The notes under the pieces are model-generated. The model was given only the letters and a program-made list of their open reading frames with translations. It searched no databases and had not been told where the DNA came from. Shown one piece after another: positions 39,501 through 47,816 of a stretch of DNA of 64,000 nt. The DNA is from Candidatus Soleaferrea massiliensis AP7. Its GTDB lineage: Bacteria; Bacillota; Clostridia; Oscillospirales; Ruminococcaceae. Location of the stretch: the NCBI RefSeq assembly GCF_000820765.1, contig NZ_CCYH01000006.1, positions 1 through 64,000 on the forward strand, written 5' to 3'. Made by a program: the position numbers and the translations under genes. The stretch's first letter is position 1, and each line of letters opens with the position of its first letter.

Positions 39501-40345
39501 GCGTTGAGTTTTTCGGGCAGTAGCGATGACATATAAGTACCCATAAGCGCGGCGGTCGACGCACAGGCGGCGGTCAGGGAGAGCTCCTTGTTTTTCAGGA
39601 GCATCGCGACGTGCTGTGTCAGCGGGCGGTCGTCGCGGCCGTAGACCGCTTCGCCCAGCGATTCGCAGACGGTGCTGAGCACCGAGTTGCACAGCACCGT
39701 GGCCTTCAGCTGCGTTTCGCTGCGCGCTGTGACCCGGATGGTGTGCCCGTACCGGCCCGCATAGACGCTGACCGAGGGATTGACCGAAAGCAGGATATCC
39801 CCCAGCTTGCGTTTCAGCACAGCCGGATCCATATCGATGACCTTCAGCGTCTGGGAGACGGCCGGAAGGCGGCTCAGCTCGATCAGGTAATCGTAGACGT
39901 AGTCATATAAAAATGAAAAATAGCTTTCAAAGTCGGAGGGGAGCAGCACGACGCACCGGCCGTCCTTCTGTACGGCGCCGGCCCACGCGCTGTCAAACTC
40001 CCGGCGGAACACCCTGACGCCGTCGGGAAGGGCGGTATCCGTATGCTTCGACTGTTCCTCGAGCCGGCCGGATATCTTCTGCTCTCCGGAAACCGAAAAT
40101 TTCTCGAAAATCCAGTCCCTGAGCGCTTTGTTTTCCTCGTCGGCCGCGCCGGCGGCAAAAACGACCTCGCTGCGGGAGAGCGCTTCCTCGAGTGCGGAGA
40201 CTGCGGCGCCTGCGTCAGGCGCGGCGGTTGTGAATTTGACGTCGATGCCCAGCGCCAGCAGCTCCTTGGCGAAGCTTTTCGCACGTTCGTCCTGTACGTC
40301 TTTAAACAGCACCGGGGTTTTGATGCCGATGATCTCAGCGTTCAT
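36596..40345 (-). CDS. CinA-like / class B sortase / SpoIID triple fusion protein
   Basis: This 1249-residue protein has an unusual architecture. Residues 1-330 resemble CinA: MNAEIIGIKTPVLFKDVQDE and LSRSEVVFAAGA match its molybdopterin-type N-terminal domain, and YGRDDRPLTQHVAMLLKNKE its C-terminal domain, but key loops are degenerate. A transmembrane span follows (about 490-515). A class B sortase domain comes next, with MVIYGHNM, the cysteine in LSTCVYDF and the arginine in VVMARRVRPGE. A long Pro/Glu/Ser linker leads to a SpoIID domain: VVGAEMDDSFHPEALKAQAV and the GYGHGAGMSQWGA signature. SpoIID proteins are lytic transglycosylases of engulfment; sortases join proteins to the wall. The parts after the span should be outside the cytoplasm or in the forespore space. 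It starts 27 bp after thiI and is the last gene of that operon. Confidence 0.85.
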   Translation of the reverse strand: MNAEIIGIKTPVLFKDVQDERAKSFAKELLALGIDVKFTTAAPDAGAAVSALEEALSRSEVVFAAGAADEENKALRDWIFEKFSVSGEQKISGRLEEQSKHTDTALPDGVRVFRREFDSAWAGAVQKDGRCVVLLPSDFESYFSFLYDYVYDYLIELSRLPAVSQTLKVIDMDPAVLKRKLGDILLSVNPSVSVYAGRYGHTIRVTARSETQLKATVLCNSVLSTVCESLGEAVYGRDDRPLTQHVAMLLKNKELSLTAACASTAALMGTYMSSLLPEKLNAGALDIAQNGVLDGTLSVPAEVLDSYAMNSAQTAAYAAIQARSKQNAALAAASTYPRPGQDFCYIALAEDKNIYLQKVTIPEGADASQTVPLHLLNLLRLYLEGSAGIVRGMVRSARILCGELGCLQFLEQPDPVEEEPSAAPVPQPAKKPEPRRPAEDPFKADELPIESQNGTQEEPPRKKSVLRRIREYLFPCRGDTTGEKVRKIIFLIALIVLLVAGGFLLSYFLGGESNRSLNNDLSNLYGNAVDVDDYPDDYQPQFRALYLRNRDIKGWISIDGTGISYPVVQTDNNDYYLKHDFDKKESKYGTIFIDSRVDVKKPSTNMVIYGHNMQDKQMFGDLEKYREASFYKDHPTVSFESVYQPGTYKIFSIFISDPNETSDLQFDYQNYIDLDDEHFTDFVDQARNRSLVSTGVDVQKGDTFITLSTCVYDFYDARLVVMARRVRPGESESVDTTKSEANYAPLMPDIWYRTYGGTKPDFKTTSIGGMTSEASEPETSSRPEETSRPQYEEPEYSRPEYSEPEESAAPPEESPEEPSEEPEPPAPETPSEPTEPSESQASGDEGGDGTQTAALPATHTAVAPLSTSAARAVRPAVNVSGTKNPAVSGISVRNTADTAPQTDVESPAAAAQHTALMQSLLAARLLSWSFAPNTASDTVPVANMSVQTASAAADAPVMTHTGTASLPSSLNLPLSSSLGQPRASSYTVKVNGSSADQDAYTVLCQVVGAEMDDSFHPEALKAQAVAAYTYIKYSNATGSYPYVPMRTPGPAVQAAVRSVLGQAMYIGGQYVYTPYFACSGGSTNAAVDVWGYETKQLQSVESEYDYLARDFEVTKVYSADEVKKRIQNRTGITLSGDPSGWIKVLDYTEGGYIGRMSICGKTTYYNNLLKKTTDITGRFFREDIFKGDSIDLRSAKFLIRYQNGQFYITTWGYGHGAGMSQWGANLYAIQDGWSYRQILNHYYQGVTIQ

Positions 40346-40372
40346 ATATGTAAAACACCACCTTTTCAGGGA

Positions 40373-41560
40373 TTAATAGATCGGTTTTTCGGGATCGATC
40401 GTGATCATCTCGAGGTTTTCGAGCGCTTTCTCGATCAGTGGTTCGAAGTCAAACTTCCGTTCGGCCTCCTCGATGATCTCGAGCTTCGGACGGGTCCGCG
40501 GATGCTTCGGCGTGAAGACCGTACAGCAGTCCTCGTACGGCTCGATGGAGGTTTCAAAGGTGTCGATTTTGCGGGAGACCGCGACGATTTCCCCCTTGTC
40601 CATGCCGATGAGCGGACGGAAGACCGGAAGGTCGCAGACCGCGTCGGTGCACTGGATAGCCGGCATCGTCTGGGACGCGACCTGCGCGAGGCTTTCACCG
40701 GTGATCAGCGCGCCGCAGTTCTGCTTGTAGGAGATGCGTTGCGCGATGCGCATCATAAACCGGCGCATGATGACCGTGAACAGTTCCTCGGGGCAGTGGT
40801 CCTTGATGGCCTCCTGCATCTCGGTGAACGGCACCACAAACAGGATCGTCCGTCCGGCATAGAGGCTGACCTTCTGCAGCAGCTTCATGACCTTGAGCTT
40901 TGCGCGCATGCTGGTGTACGGCGGGCTTTCAAAGTGGATGCCGACCACCTCCAGGCCGCGCTTGGCCATCATGTAGCCCGCGACCGGGCTGTCGATGCCG
41001 CCGGAGATGAGCAGCGAGGCGCGCCCGCTGGTCGAAACCGGCATGCCGCCCGCGCCGGGAAGCCTCTTTGCGTGCACGTAGGCCGCAAAGTCGCGGATTT
41101 CGGCGGTGACGATGACATCCGGATTGTGCACATCGACCTTCAGGTGCGGGAACGCCTGCAGCAGGTCGCCGCCAAGCTCCCGGCACAGCTCTGGAGAATT
41201 CATCGGAAAGCTCTTGTCCGAACGCTTCGCCTCCACCTTGAAGGTGCGCACATCCATGAGTGTATCCCGCAGATACGCCACGGCCTGCCTGCGGATGTCC
41301 GCATAGTCCTTTTGGACAACGCAGGCGCGCGACAGGCTTGCGATGCCGAATACCTTCTGCAGCCTGTCCAGCGCCTCGTCCATATCGACGCCGTCCTCCA
41401 TCGGGGTGACGCAGATGGTCGACTGCGCATAAGAGAACTTAAATGCTCCCAGGCTCTGCAGCCGTCTGCGGCAGTTTTTGATCAAGACCTGTTCAAAGGT
41501 CGATTTGTTGAGTCCCTTTAAAGCGATCTCGCCGCTTTTTAACAGTATTATCTCCTTCAT
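40373..41560 (-). CDS. thiI: tRNA 4-thiouridine synthase ThiI
   Basis: This 395-residue enzyme makes 4-thiouridine at tRNA position 8 and, in many bacteria, helps thiamine synthesis. It has the N-terminal ferredoxin-like/THUMP region (FKVEAKRSDKSFPM, DVHNPDVIVTAEIRDFAAYV), the PP-loop SLLISGGIDSPVAGYMMAKRG and the ThiI core (HFESPPYTS, GESLAQVASQTM). It lacks the rhodanese tail of the long ThiI form, as in Bacillus, where a dedicated cysteine desulfurase supplies sulfur. Such a gene lies directly upstream. GAAAGGG precedes the ATG. Confidence 0.95.
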   Translation of the reverse strand: MKEIILLKSGEIALKGLNKSTFEQVLIKNCRRRLQSLGAFKFSYAQSTICVTPMEDGVDMDEALDRLQKVFGIASLSRACVVQKDYADIRRQAVAYLRDTLMDVRTFKVEAKRSDKSFPMNSPELCRELGGDLLQAFPHLKVDVHNPDVIVTAEIRDFAAYVHAKRLPGAGGMPVSTSGRASLLISGGIDSPVAGYMMAKRGLEVVGIHFESPPYTSMRAKLKVMKLLQKVSLYAGRTILFVVPFTEMQEAIKDHCPEELFTVIMRRFMMRIAQRISYKQNCGALITGESLAQVASQTMPAIQCTDAVCDLPVFRPLIGMDKGEIVAVSRKIDTFETSIEPYEDCCTVFTPKHPRTRPKLEIIEEAERKFDFEPLIEKALENLEMITIDPEKPIY

Positions 41561-41647
41561 ACGATCCCTTTCGTTCTTTGATATGGTGATCTCCCGCTCA
41601 CCGCGGGATGTGTGGTTTATCAGGTTTCTGTCCGTGACGGCGTCCGC

Positions 41648-42769
41648 TTACCGGCGGATGGTTCGGATGCCCGCCTGCAGGGCAGCCGCAAAGTCCAGCA
41701 CATCCTGCCTGGTGTTCTGCCGGCCGAAGCTGACGCGCAGCGCGCTGTCGGCAAGCTGAGGCGTGAGCCCCAGTGCGCGCAGCACATGGCTTGCTTCCCC
41801 TTTGGCGCAGGCGGAGCCGCTGGACACATAGATGCCCCTGGATTCCAGAAAGTGCAGCATGATCTCCGAGCGGATGCCGGGAACGGACAGGTTTACAATG
41901 TTTGGAATGCCGTCCGCCGGGGAATTTGTGTGTATGCCATCGATGCCGGAAAGCTCCTGCAGCAACAAATCGTGCAGCCCCTTCATATGCCGCATGCCGT
42001 CGCGCAGCTCCTGCTGGCTCAGCTGTGAAGCGAGACCGAACGCGCCGATCAGCGGCACGCTCTCGGTGCCCGGACGCAGCGATTTCTGCTGATGTCCGCC
42101 ATAGAGCAGCGGCGTGAACCGCACGCCTTTTTTGACATACAGCGCGCCGGCCCCCTTGGGCGCATAGATCTTGTGCGCGCTGATGCTCATCAGATCCACG
42201 CCGAGCGATTCGGGCCTGCAGGGCAGCTTGCCGAATGCCTGTACGGCGTCGCAGTGGAGGATGACGCGGGGATTCCTCTGCCGGAGCAGCTTGGAAATCC
42301 GCGCGATATCCAGGATGGTTCCCAACTCGTTGTTCACAAGCATCATGCTGACAAAGTAGCATTCTTCCGGGATTTGTCCGGCAAGCTCTTCTGCCGGGAG
42401 GGTGGGGTTCAGGTACAGCACCCGCATGCCCTGCTGCTCGAGCCGTTTGAACGGTTCGAGTACCGACGCGTGTTCGAACAGCGTCGTCGCGATCACCGTA
42501 CCGTTACGCCGGTAGGCGTCGGCCGCGCCGAAGACGGCGGTGTTGTTTGCCTCGGTTCCGCCGGAGGTGAAGAGCAGGCAGCTCTTATCACAGCCCAGCG
42601 CCGCGGCGACCTGTCCGCGGGCCGTCTCGACCGCCCGTTCGGCATCCAGTCCGCGCAGATGCAGCGACGAGGGGTTCCCGTAGTTCTCTTTGACGAGTTT
42701 ATACAGATGATCGGCGACCTCTGTACGGACCGGTGTGGTCGCCGCGTTATCCAGATAGATTTCCTTCAA
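41648..42769 (-). CDS. Cysteine desulfurase (NifS/IscS-type, ThiI partner)
   Basis: This 373-residue PLP enzyme takes sulfur from cysteine as a persulfide. It has the start IYLDNAATTPV, the PLP-lysine motif SISAHKIYAPKGAG, a histidine in LHCDAVQAFGK and the catalytic cysteine in SSGSACAKGEASHV. It lies 87 bp upstream of thiI on the same strand, the usual pairing in Firmicutes, where it donates sulfur to ThiI. The start is a TTG (42767-42769) with AAAGGAAG about 8 nt upstream; no suitable ATG exists in frame nearby. Confidence 0.93.
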   Translation of the reverse strand: MKEIYLDNAATTPVRTEVADHLYKLVKENYGNPSSLHLRGLDAERAVETARGQVAAALGCDKSCLLFTSGGTEANNTAVFGAADAYRRNGTVIATTLFEHASVLEPFKRLEQQGMRVLYLNPTLPAEELAGQIPEECYFVSMMLVNNELGTILDIARISKLLRQRNPRVILHCDAVQAFGKLPCRPESLGVDLMSISAHKIYAPKGAGALYVKKGVRFTPLLYGGHQQKSLRPGTESVPLIGAFGLASQLSQQELRDGMRHMKGLHDLLLQELSGIDGIHTNSPADGIPNIVNLSVPGIRSEIMLHFLESRGIYVSSGSACAKGEASHVLRALGLTPQLADSALRVSFGRQNTRQDVLDFAAALQAGIRTIRR

Positions 42770-42929
42770 GAAGCATTCTTCCTTTATTCCGATTCATTCG
42801 CAGGCGGGAGTGCCTGATTTGAGACGCACAATCTTCGGCGGCAGGCGTCGGATACCATGTCGATTCAAACTTGTCCGGCCGGTTATTCGGGAATGCCGTC
42901 CGACCAGCTGAAAATGCCGAACAGGCCCA

Positions 42930-43310
42930 GATCTGCTCCTGCTGGAATTTATCCCTGTCCCTTTAGGTTCGGATCTGTCTCCGCTAGGGACTGTCCCATC
43001 CTTTAGGTTCGAATCTGCCCCGCCAGAGGTAGTCCACCCTTTGGATTCAAAGCTGGCCTCACTGGGGTAGTACCACCCTTTGGGTTCAAAGCTGTCCAGC
43101 CAGAGGTAGTCCACCCGTTGAGTTCAAAGCTGGTCTCACTGGAGTAATCCCGTCCCTTTAGGTTCGAATCTGTCCCGCCAGAGGTAGTCCACTCTTTGGG
43201 TTTAAAGCCGCCGCCAAGAGTAATCCCATCTCTTTAAATTCAGGTCCGCCCCTGACTGAGGTTGTTATGTCCCTATAGGTTCAGGTTCACCCTTGCCGAA
43301 AGTTATCCCG
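42930..43310. repeat. Degenerate 39-bp tandem repeat (about nine units)
   Basis: Units of 38-41 bp repeat in tandem; a typical one is CCCTTTAGGTTCGAATCTG followed by TCCCGCCAGAGGTAGTCCA. Read on the minus strand the unit is 13 codons, with peptides such as DSFEPKGWYYPSE, ASFESKGWTTSGG and ADSNLKDGTVPSG. Small length differences between units break the frame, so no long product is made now. It may be a decayed repeat protein or a non-coding minisatellite. The spacing is too short and units too variable for CRISPR. Confidence 0.75.
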
Positions 43311-43685
43311 TCCACACACATCAAAAACAGTTTCGGGTCTGTCCTCCACACCCTCTTTGTCCCATGTTCGGGATGGGAGAGAACGGTTCCCGAATGCCGG
43401 CGGGCGGTTCCGGAAATTTGCCGAATATCTGCATAGCGCGGCCGGGTTTCGTCCAACCTGTAATCGAGACGCGCCATACCTGCGAGTACTTTATATTATA
43501 TATGATTTCAGATGCAGAATCAAATAAAATGCAGGTTATTTCACATAAATGTTTAAATACTGGAAAAAATGATAACATTCCTATGGATAAACTGCCAAAA
43601 CATCCGGTTTAAACCGGGGTAACAGGGCGATTCCGGCGCATCTGCCGGGATGGGACCATCAGAACAACCAGGAAGGGGATACCAT
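43311..43685. other. Upstream region of ypeB, nothing recognised
   Basis: After the tandem repeat no gene is convincing. The stretch 43490-43590 is A/T rich, in contrast to its surroundings, and could hold the ypeB promoter; no clear -35/-10 pair was settled. Confidence 0.4.
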
Positions 43686-45026
43686 ATGAACACAAGAACG
43701 ACAGCAAGAATCGTGAGCTTTATCATAGCGGGGTTCGTCGCGCTCGGCGGCGCAGCGATTCTCAACTACAACACCTCGATGCAGTATAAGCTCCAGGTGG
43801 AGAATTCCTATCAGCGCGCGGTGCGCGATCTATCCACCTATGTCTCGAACATCTCCAAGACGCTGCAGAAGGTGCGGTACGCCGGTACGGCCAACCAGCT
43901 GACCAACCTATCCACCCAGCTGTACCGGGAAGCCAGCGCGGCGAAAAGCTGCCTGTCTCAGCTGCCGGTCGCCGATCTGCACCTCGACAACACAAACAAG
44001 TTTTTATCCCAGGTGGGCGACTATGCCATGAGCACCTCGCGTCAGGCTTCCTCGACCCGCAAAATCTCCGACGAGGAGCGCAAAAATTTCCAGACGCTCT
44101 ATGAGTTTTCGACCAAGCTGAACAGTCAGTTTGAAGTGCTTGAGCAGAACATCGACGACGGAACCATCCGGCTCGGCGAGGTGAAGGCCGTCATGAATTC
44201 TTTGGTCGGCGACCAGAATTCCGCAAGCGGCGTGACATCCGGGTTCAAGGATATGGAGGAGGGCTTCACGGGCTATCCGACGCTGATCTACGACGGTCCG
44301 TTCTCCGACCACATTCTGGAGCGGGAGCCGCTGATGACTAAAGACCAGAAGGAGATTGGACGCGAGGAAGCCCGCAAAAAGGCCGCGCTGAGCGCCGGCG
44401 TCGAGATCGGCTCGCTGCGCGACGGAACCGACGAAAATTCCAGGATGCCGTCCTACTGCTTTGAGGCCGACAGCCTGAATGTCAGCGTGACCAAGAACGG
44501 CGGTTTCACCTGCTACATGGTGAATTCCCGCGTCATCGAGGAAAAGAAGCTCGATGCCAAGGCCTGCATTGAGAAGGCCGAGGAATATCTGAAGCAGCGC
44601 GGCATCAAGGGGCTGCGCAAGACCTATTATGAGATTGCGAACGGCAAGTGCGTGATCAACTATGCGGCCGAGCAGGACGGCGTGCTGCTCTATCCCGACC
44701 TTGTCAAGGTCGGCGTGGCGGTCGATAACGGCCAGATCGTGTTCTTCGACGCGCGCGGCTACCTGACCAACCACAAGACCCGGGAGCTGAAGACACCGGT
44801 AGTTTCGGAAGCGGATGCGAAGAAGTCCCTTTCACCGAACCTGACGGTCCAGAGCGTACAGCGCACGGTGATCCCGACCACCGGCCTCAACGAGGTCGAA
44901 ACCTATGAATTCCTGTGTACCGGAGACAACGACGAGCAGGTGCTTGTGTATGTGAATACGCAGAACGCGCAGGAGGAACAGATTCTCATCCTGATTGAGA
45001 GTGAGAACGGAACGCTGACCATCTGA
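43686..45026 (+). CDS. ypeB: Spore germination protein YpeB
   Basis: This 446-residue protein has a single N-terminal membrane span (about 8-27), a helical middle (about 40-200) and C-terminal PepSY-like repeats (KKAALSAGVEIGSL, CIEKAEEYLKQRGIKG, and a segment around VKVGVAVDNGQIVFFDARGY). YpeB sits at the spore inner membrane or cortex and stabilises the cortex-lytic enzyme SleB. SleB is usually encoded just upstream but is absent here. The start at 43686 has AGGAAGGGG upstream; the extension to 43650 lacks a ribosome site. A hairpin follows downstream. Confidence 0.93.
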   Translation: MNTRTTARIVSFIIAGFVALGGAAILNYNTSMQYKLQVENSYQRAVRDLSTYVSNISKTLQKVRYAGTANQLTNLSTQLYREASAAKSCLSQLPVADLHLDNTNKFLSQVGDYAMSTSRQASSTRKISDEERKNFQTLYEFSTKLNSQFEVLEQNIDDGTIRLGEVKAVMNSLVGDQNSASGVTSGFKDMEEGFTGYPTLIYDGPFSDHILEREPLMTKDQKEIGREEARKKAALSAGVEIGSLRDGTDENSRMPSYCFEADSLNVSVTKNGGFTCYMVNSRVIEEKKLDAKACIEKAEEYLKQRGIKGLRKTYYEIANGKCVINYAAEQDGVLLYPDLVKVGVAVDNGQIVFFDARGYLTNHKTRELKTPVVSEADAKKSLSPNLTVQSVQRTVIPTTGLNEVETYEFLCTGDNDEQVLVYVNTQNAQEEQILILIESENGTLTI

Positions 45027-45154
45027 ACGGGCGGTCATTGACGGCAGAAGCCCGCCGCAGGCGGTATGCAGAGCCTGTATACAGTGAGAGACGATATACA
45101 GGCCGGATGCGTATGGATGCGGGGCATTTCTGCAAACAGGCCCAATCATAAAGG

Positions 45155-45192
45155 GGAACAGCAGCCAGGCAATTCGCCTGGCATGCTGTTCC
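45155..45192. terminator. Hairpin downstream of ypeB
   Basis: Stacked stems GGAACAGC/GCTGTTCC and GCCAGGC/GCCTGGC form one long imperfect hairpin about 130 bp past the ypeB stop. The T-tract is poor, so it may be a processing or stabilising structure. Confidence 0.45.
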
Positions 45193-45849
45193 TCCGCTTG
45201 TCAGAAAACAGGGGGGCTTATTATGGTCTGTCAAGGCGTATTTGGCATATCGGCCGCAGGGCCACTGCGGTACAGCGGCTTTGCTGTGTATCCGAGATGC
45301 ATGGCTGTGTGTGGCGCCGCTGGGTCTCGATGGTCTCACCTTGCTTGCTGGATGACATTTGCGGCCGGTTGTTCTGCGTCAGACCCGCTGTGTTTGCCAA
45401 GGGACGTCTGGCAAAGCGGCGGCACCTTCTTTGCCGGCCGCAGAAGAGACCTAGAAAGGCCGTTCAAGCGGGCCGTCTGCGGTGGCGAAACCGGCCATGC
45501 CCTCTTTATTCCAATGAAGGAAGAACCCTGCTTGCTGAAACAAGGGAAGAACCGCGTGCGAATGTCCCCATACACCCCCTCTGGTTCCCATGAACATCCC
45601 CTCAGATATTTTGCTTCCACTTGGTCATCTGCGGGCGGCGTTGAATGGTTGGGTGGTTGGACAGGGTTAGCGGCGAATGCTTATCCGGTTACATACGGCT
45701 TTTGCAGGTTCCGGTAATCTGAAGATGCCATGTATCAATCAGCAAGCTCGGTAAAATATTGTCCCGAAATGTTCCGGACAAACAAAGGCGTGATGCCGTC
45801 AAGCATCGTTTTTTAGATAGACTGAGAAAAAAACCGCCGAGCAAATCGC
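45193..45849. other. Long intergenic region with repeat copy C and a plus-strand terminator
   Basis: No protein gene is supported. Apart from the dispersed repeat, GATGC-CGTCAA-GCATC followed by GTTTTTT (about 45792-45816) is terminator-like on the plus strand. No known gene feeds it, so a small transcript here is possible. Confidence 0.4.
45392..45462. repeat. Dispersed intergenic palindromic repeat, copy C
   Basis: GTTTGCCAAGGGACGTCTGG, then CAAAGCGGC, then CTTCTTTGCCGGCC and AGAAGAGACC, then AGAAAGGCCG, parallel the reverse complement of 51-122 along the whole length. This is the best evidence that the element is longer than its palindrome (about 70 bp). Confidence 0.6.
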
Positions 45850-45862
45850 TCAACGGTTTTTT
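45828..45862 (-). terminator. Terminator overlapping the end of the first XRE gene
   Basis: AAAAAACCG/CGGTTTTTT with an inner GAGC/GCTC stem overlaps the stop codon at 45850. On the minus strand it ends in a T run, typical of an intrinsic terminator. Confidence 0.7.
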
Positions 45863-46101
45863 CTTGTTTGCTTAACCGGTTGGGAAGATACGTCTCTCTG
45901 TGAGGATAGTCCCAGCATGTAGTCGGCGCTCACTTGATAGAATTTACACAGCGTGATAATGTGGCGGACGGGGATTTCATTGATACCCTTTTCATACCGG
46001 TAATAAACCTGCTGCGTAGTTCCCAGGACATTCGCCACAAACTCCTGTGTGAGATCGTTATCCTCCCTTAAGGCCCTGATAATTTCCACGTATGTTTTCA
46101 T
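45850..46101 (-). CDS. XRE-family helix-turn-helix regulator (83 aa)
   Basis: This 83-residue Cro/CI-type DNA-binding protein has the HTH segment LTQEFVANVLGTTQQVYYRYEK and the usual following helices (IPVRHIITLCKFYQVSADYM). It consists of the HTH domain plus a short basic tail. It is 120 bp downstream of, and paralogous to, the next XRE gene on the same strand. The ribosome site is weak (GGTGGTG). Its target is unknown; neither phage nor toxin genes are adjacent. Confidence 0.85.
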   Translation of the reverse strand: MKTYVEIIRALREDNDLTQEFVANVLGTTQQVYYRYEKGINEIPVRHIITLCKFYQVSADYMLGLSSQRDVSSQPVKQTRKNR

Positions 46102-46221
46102 GATTTACACCACCGTGTCATATTATAGGGATATCCTTCCCCAGAAAGGCATTTTTACACCGAAATTGGCGTAGTTTCTGGAGTGCGGAAGAGAAAATGA
46201 TGACACGGGGCATTTTCTAAG

Positions 46222-46452
46222 TCAAGCTTTGTCATATGGCTTGGGATCATTTGTCCGACCCAGGATATAATCGGTGGAGGTGTTATAAAAATCGGCGGCA
46301 AGAATCAGCTTTTCCGTGGGAATCATACGGATGCCGTATTCGTACCGTTGATATACATTACATCGAATTTTCAGCGCGGCGGCGACTTCCTTCTGCAGTA
46401 AATCATGATCTTCCCGCAGTTCCCGCAAGCGCTGGTCGCAGGTCTTTTGCAT
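46222..46452 (-). CDS. XRE-family helix-turn-helix regulator (76 aa)
   Basis: This 76-residue HTH protein has DLLQKEVAAALKIRCNVYQRYE as the DNA-binding unit and EKLILAADFYNTSTDYILG as the closing helices. AAAGGAG precedes the ATG. It resembles its downstream neighbour in layout, suggesting duplication. A divergent promoter for the small protein at 46770 lies upstream, so autoregulation and control of that gene are plausible but inferred. Confidence 0.85.
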   Translation of the reverse strand: MQKTCDQRLRELREDHDLLQKEVAAALKIRCNVYQRYEYGIRMIPTEKLILAADFYNTSTDYILGRTNDPKPYDKA

Positions 46453-46589
46453 CGTTGGTTTCTCCTTTCCGTTTTAAATCCATCCTAGCACGCTCCTGAA
46501 TGGGAGCTTTGACGAAAACCACCATATGGGAGTAAAACTCAAGCGGCGGTTCAGCTCTTTCTTATTGTACGTGCGGCGGGTGTACAGTA

Positions 46590-46619
46590 TTGACTGTAAC
46601 TCCCGGTCGGAGGTATAAT
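46590..46619 (+). promoter_or_regulatory. Promoter of the 96-aa protein gene
   Basis: TTGACT (46590-46595) and TATAAT (46614-46619) are 18 bp apart, leaving a leader of about 145 nt before the ATG at 46770. Confidence 0.6.
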
Positions 46620-46769
46620 CATAATTGCAAAGTGGATATCCAAACCATTCCTTCTAGCCAGTAACAGAACTGGATAACCATATTGCAAATACATATCCCG
46701 TTCTTGCGGTTTGACAAGTATAGCGATCGGTCCAATCAGAAACAATAAAATAAAAAAAGGAGAAACGAC

Positions 46770-47060
46770 ATGAGAGATTATTTTAAGGCATCCAGTGAAC
46801 ATTATACGCAGGATTTTTCCATTCTGCTGGAACAGTACATCGAACAGGAGATTACTGACCATTTTAACGCGCTGGAGCAGAAAAATCAGGTCTATAAAGA
46901 GAGCTGTGAAAAGAGAAATCAAATTCTGGACCATTTCTTCGACGGCGATCCGCACAAGCAGCTACAGCTGCTGCGGGAGCTGGACCGGGATATCCGCAGA
47001 ACAGAAATCATGGAGGCGTTCCTGCTGGGATTTGACGCGGCGCAGCGCACCACGGTGTAA
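46770..47060 (+). CDS. Small helical protein of unknown function (96 aa)
   Basis: This charged, probably all-helical cytosolic protein has no known motif that I can name. Helical stretches include FSILLEQYIEQEITDHFNAL, QKNQVYKESCEKRNQILDHF and a C-terminal MEAFLLGFDAAQR. AAAGGAG at 8-nt spacing supports translation. It has its own promoter and terminator and faces two XRE regulators. It could be a regulator accessory protein or part of a degraded element; no function is assigned. Confidence 0.7.
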   Translation: MRDYFKASSEHYTQDFSILLEQYIEQEITDHFNALEQKNQVYKESCEKRNQILDHFFDGDPHKQLQLLRELDRDIRRTEIMEAFLLGFDAAQRTTV

Positions 47061-47148
47061 GCGCCGCCAATAATCCTCTCCCTGGATAGCCTGTACAGGC
47101 TGCAGAAAGTTTATACCGTATTTGGATGTGGTTGTTAGGAATAATGGA

Positions 47149-47205
47149 AAAAGCGCCATACAACAGAAGCTTCGCATATAGCTTTTGATTGTGTGGTGCT
47201 TTCTT
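47149..47205 (+). terminator. Terminator of the 96-aa protein gene
   Basis: AAAGCGCCATACAA pairs with TTGTGTGGTGCTTT (two G-U pairs) and is followed by CTTTTTG. It lies about 90 bp past the stop. Confidence 0.6.
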
Positions 47206-47559
47206 TTTGTCCAATTTTAAGCCCGCAATATTGTAGAAGATTACCATACAAATATGTGCTTTGCATAAAATATGAATAATTTGCATAGCAATATGTACAA
47301 ATATTAATATAAATTTTCGAAGCGCTAAAATGCGAGAAGAGGAAGAATGCAAGAGAAAAGGTGCAAAAAGACCGGAATGACAGCGGATTTTTCTGAACAG
47401 ACGACTCTTAAAAGTCGCTTGTACAGCACCATGCGCGGATTCAAGAAGCGGTTTAATCAAAAAGTGGTAAACCTTTGATCTACCTGCACAAAGATTCTGG
47501 CGTTTCCTTATGAATTGTTCTGAAAATGTCCCGAATGTGTAAAATGTTAAAAAATTATA
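47206..47559. other. A/T-rich intergenic region, nothing recognised
   Basis: No gene or structured element was recognised in these 350 bases, which are less GC-rich than neighbouring genes. Confidence 0.4.
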
Positions 47560-47588
47560 TTGACTTCATGAATTTGAAGGCTTATAAT
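47560..47588 (+). promoter_or_regulatory. Promoter of the first GH31 gene
   Basis: TTGACT (47560-47565), a 17-bp spacer and TATAAT (47583-47588). The 225-nt leader holds the palindrome GGAAACGTTACC (47627-47638), a candidate operator. Confidence 0.7.
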
Positions 47589-47816
47589 TTGGATAGAAGT
47601 GGTAAGAGTGAGGTATCTCATCTGTCGGAAACGTTACCAAACAGGCCGGGCCGGAAACCGGCTGCGAATTCGGCGCGGGATCCCCTTTGGATGAGGAGAG
47701 GAGGCCTTTTTCAGTATAAGAGTCAACCCTGACCAAGCCAATAAGACGTTCAACCAAACCATCACGAACCTTGCAGATCAACAACCATCCAAAAATAAGA
47801 GAAAAGGAGACTGAAG

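Noticed and set aside
42930..43310. CRISPR array
   Set aside because: Units are contiguous, about 39 bp, mutated throughout, and have no distinct spacers; no cas gene is nearby.
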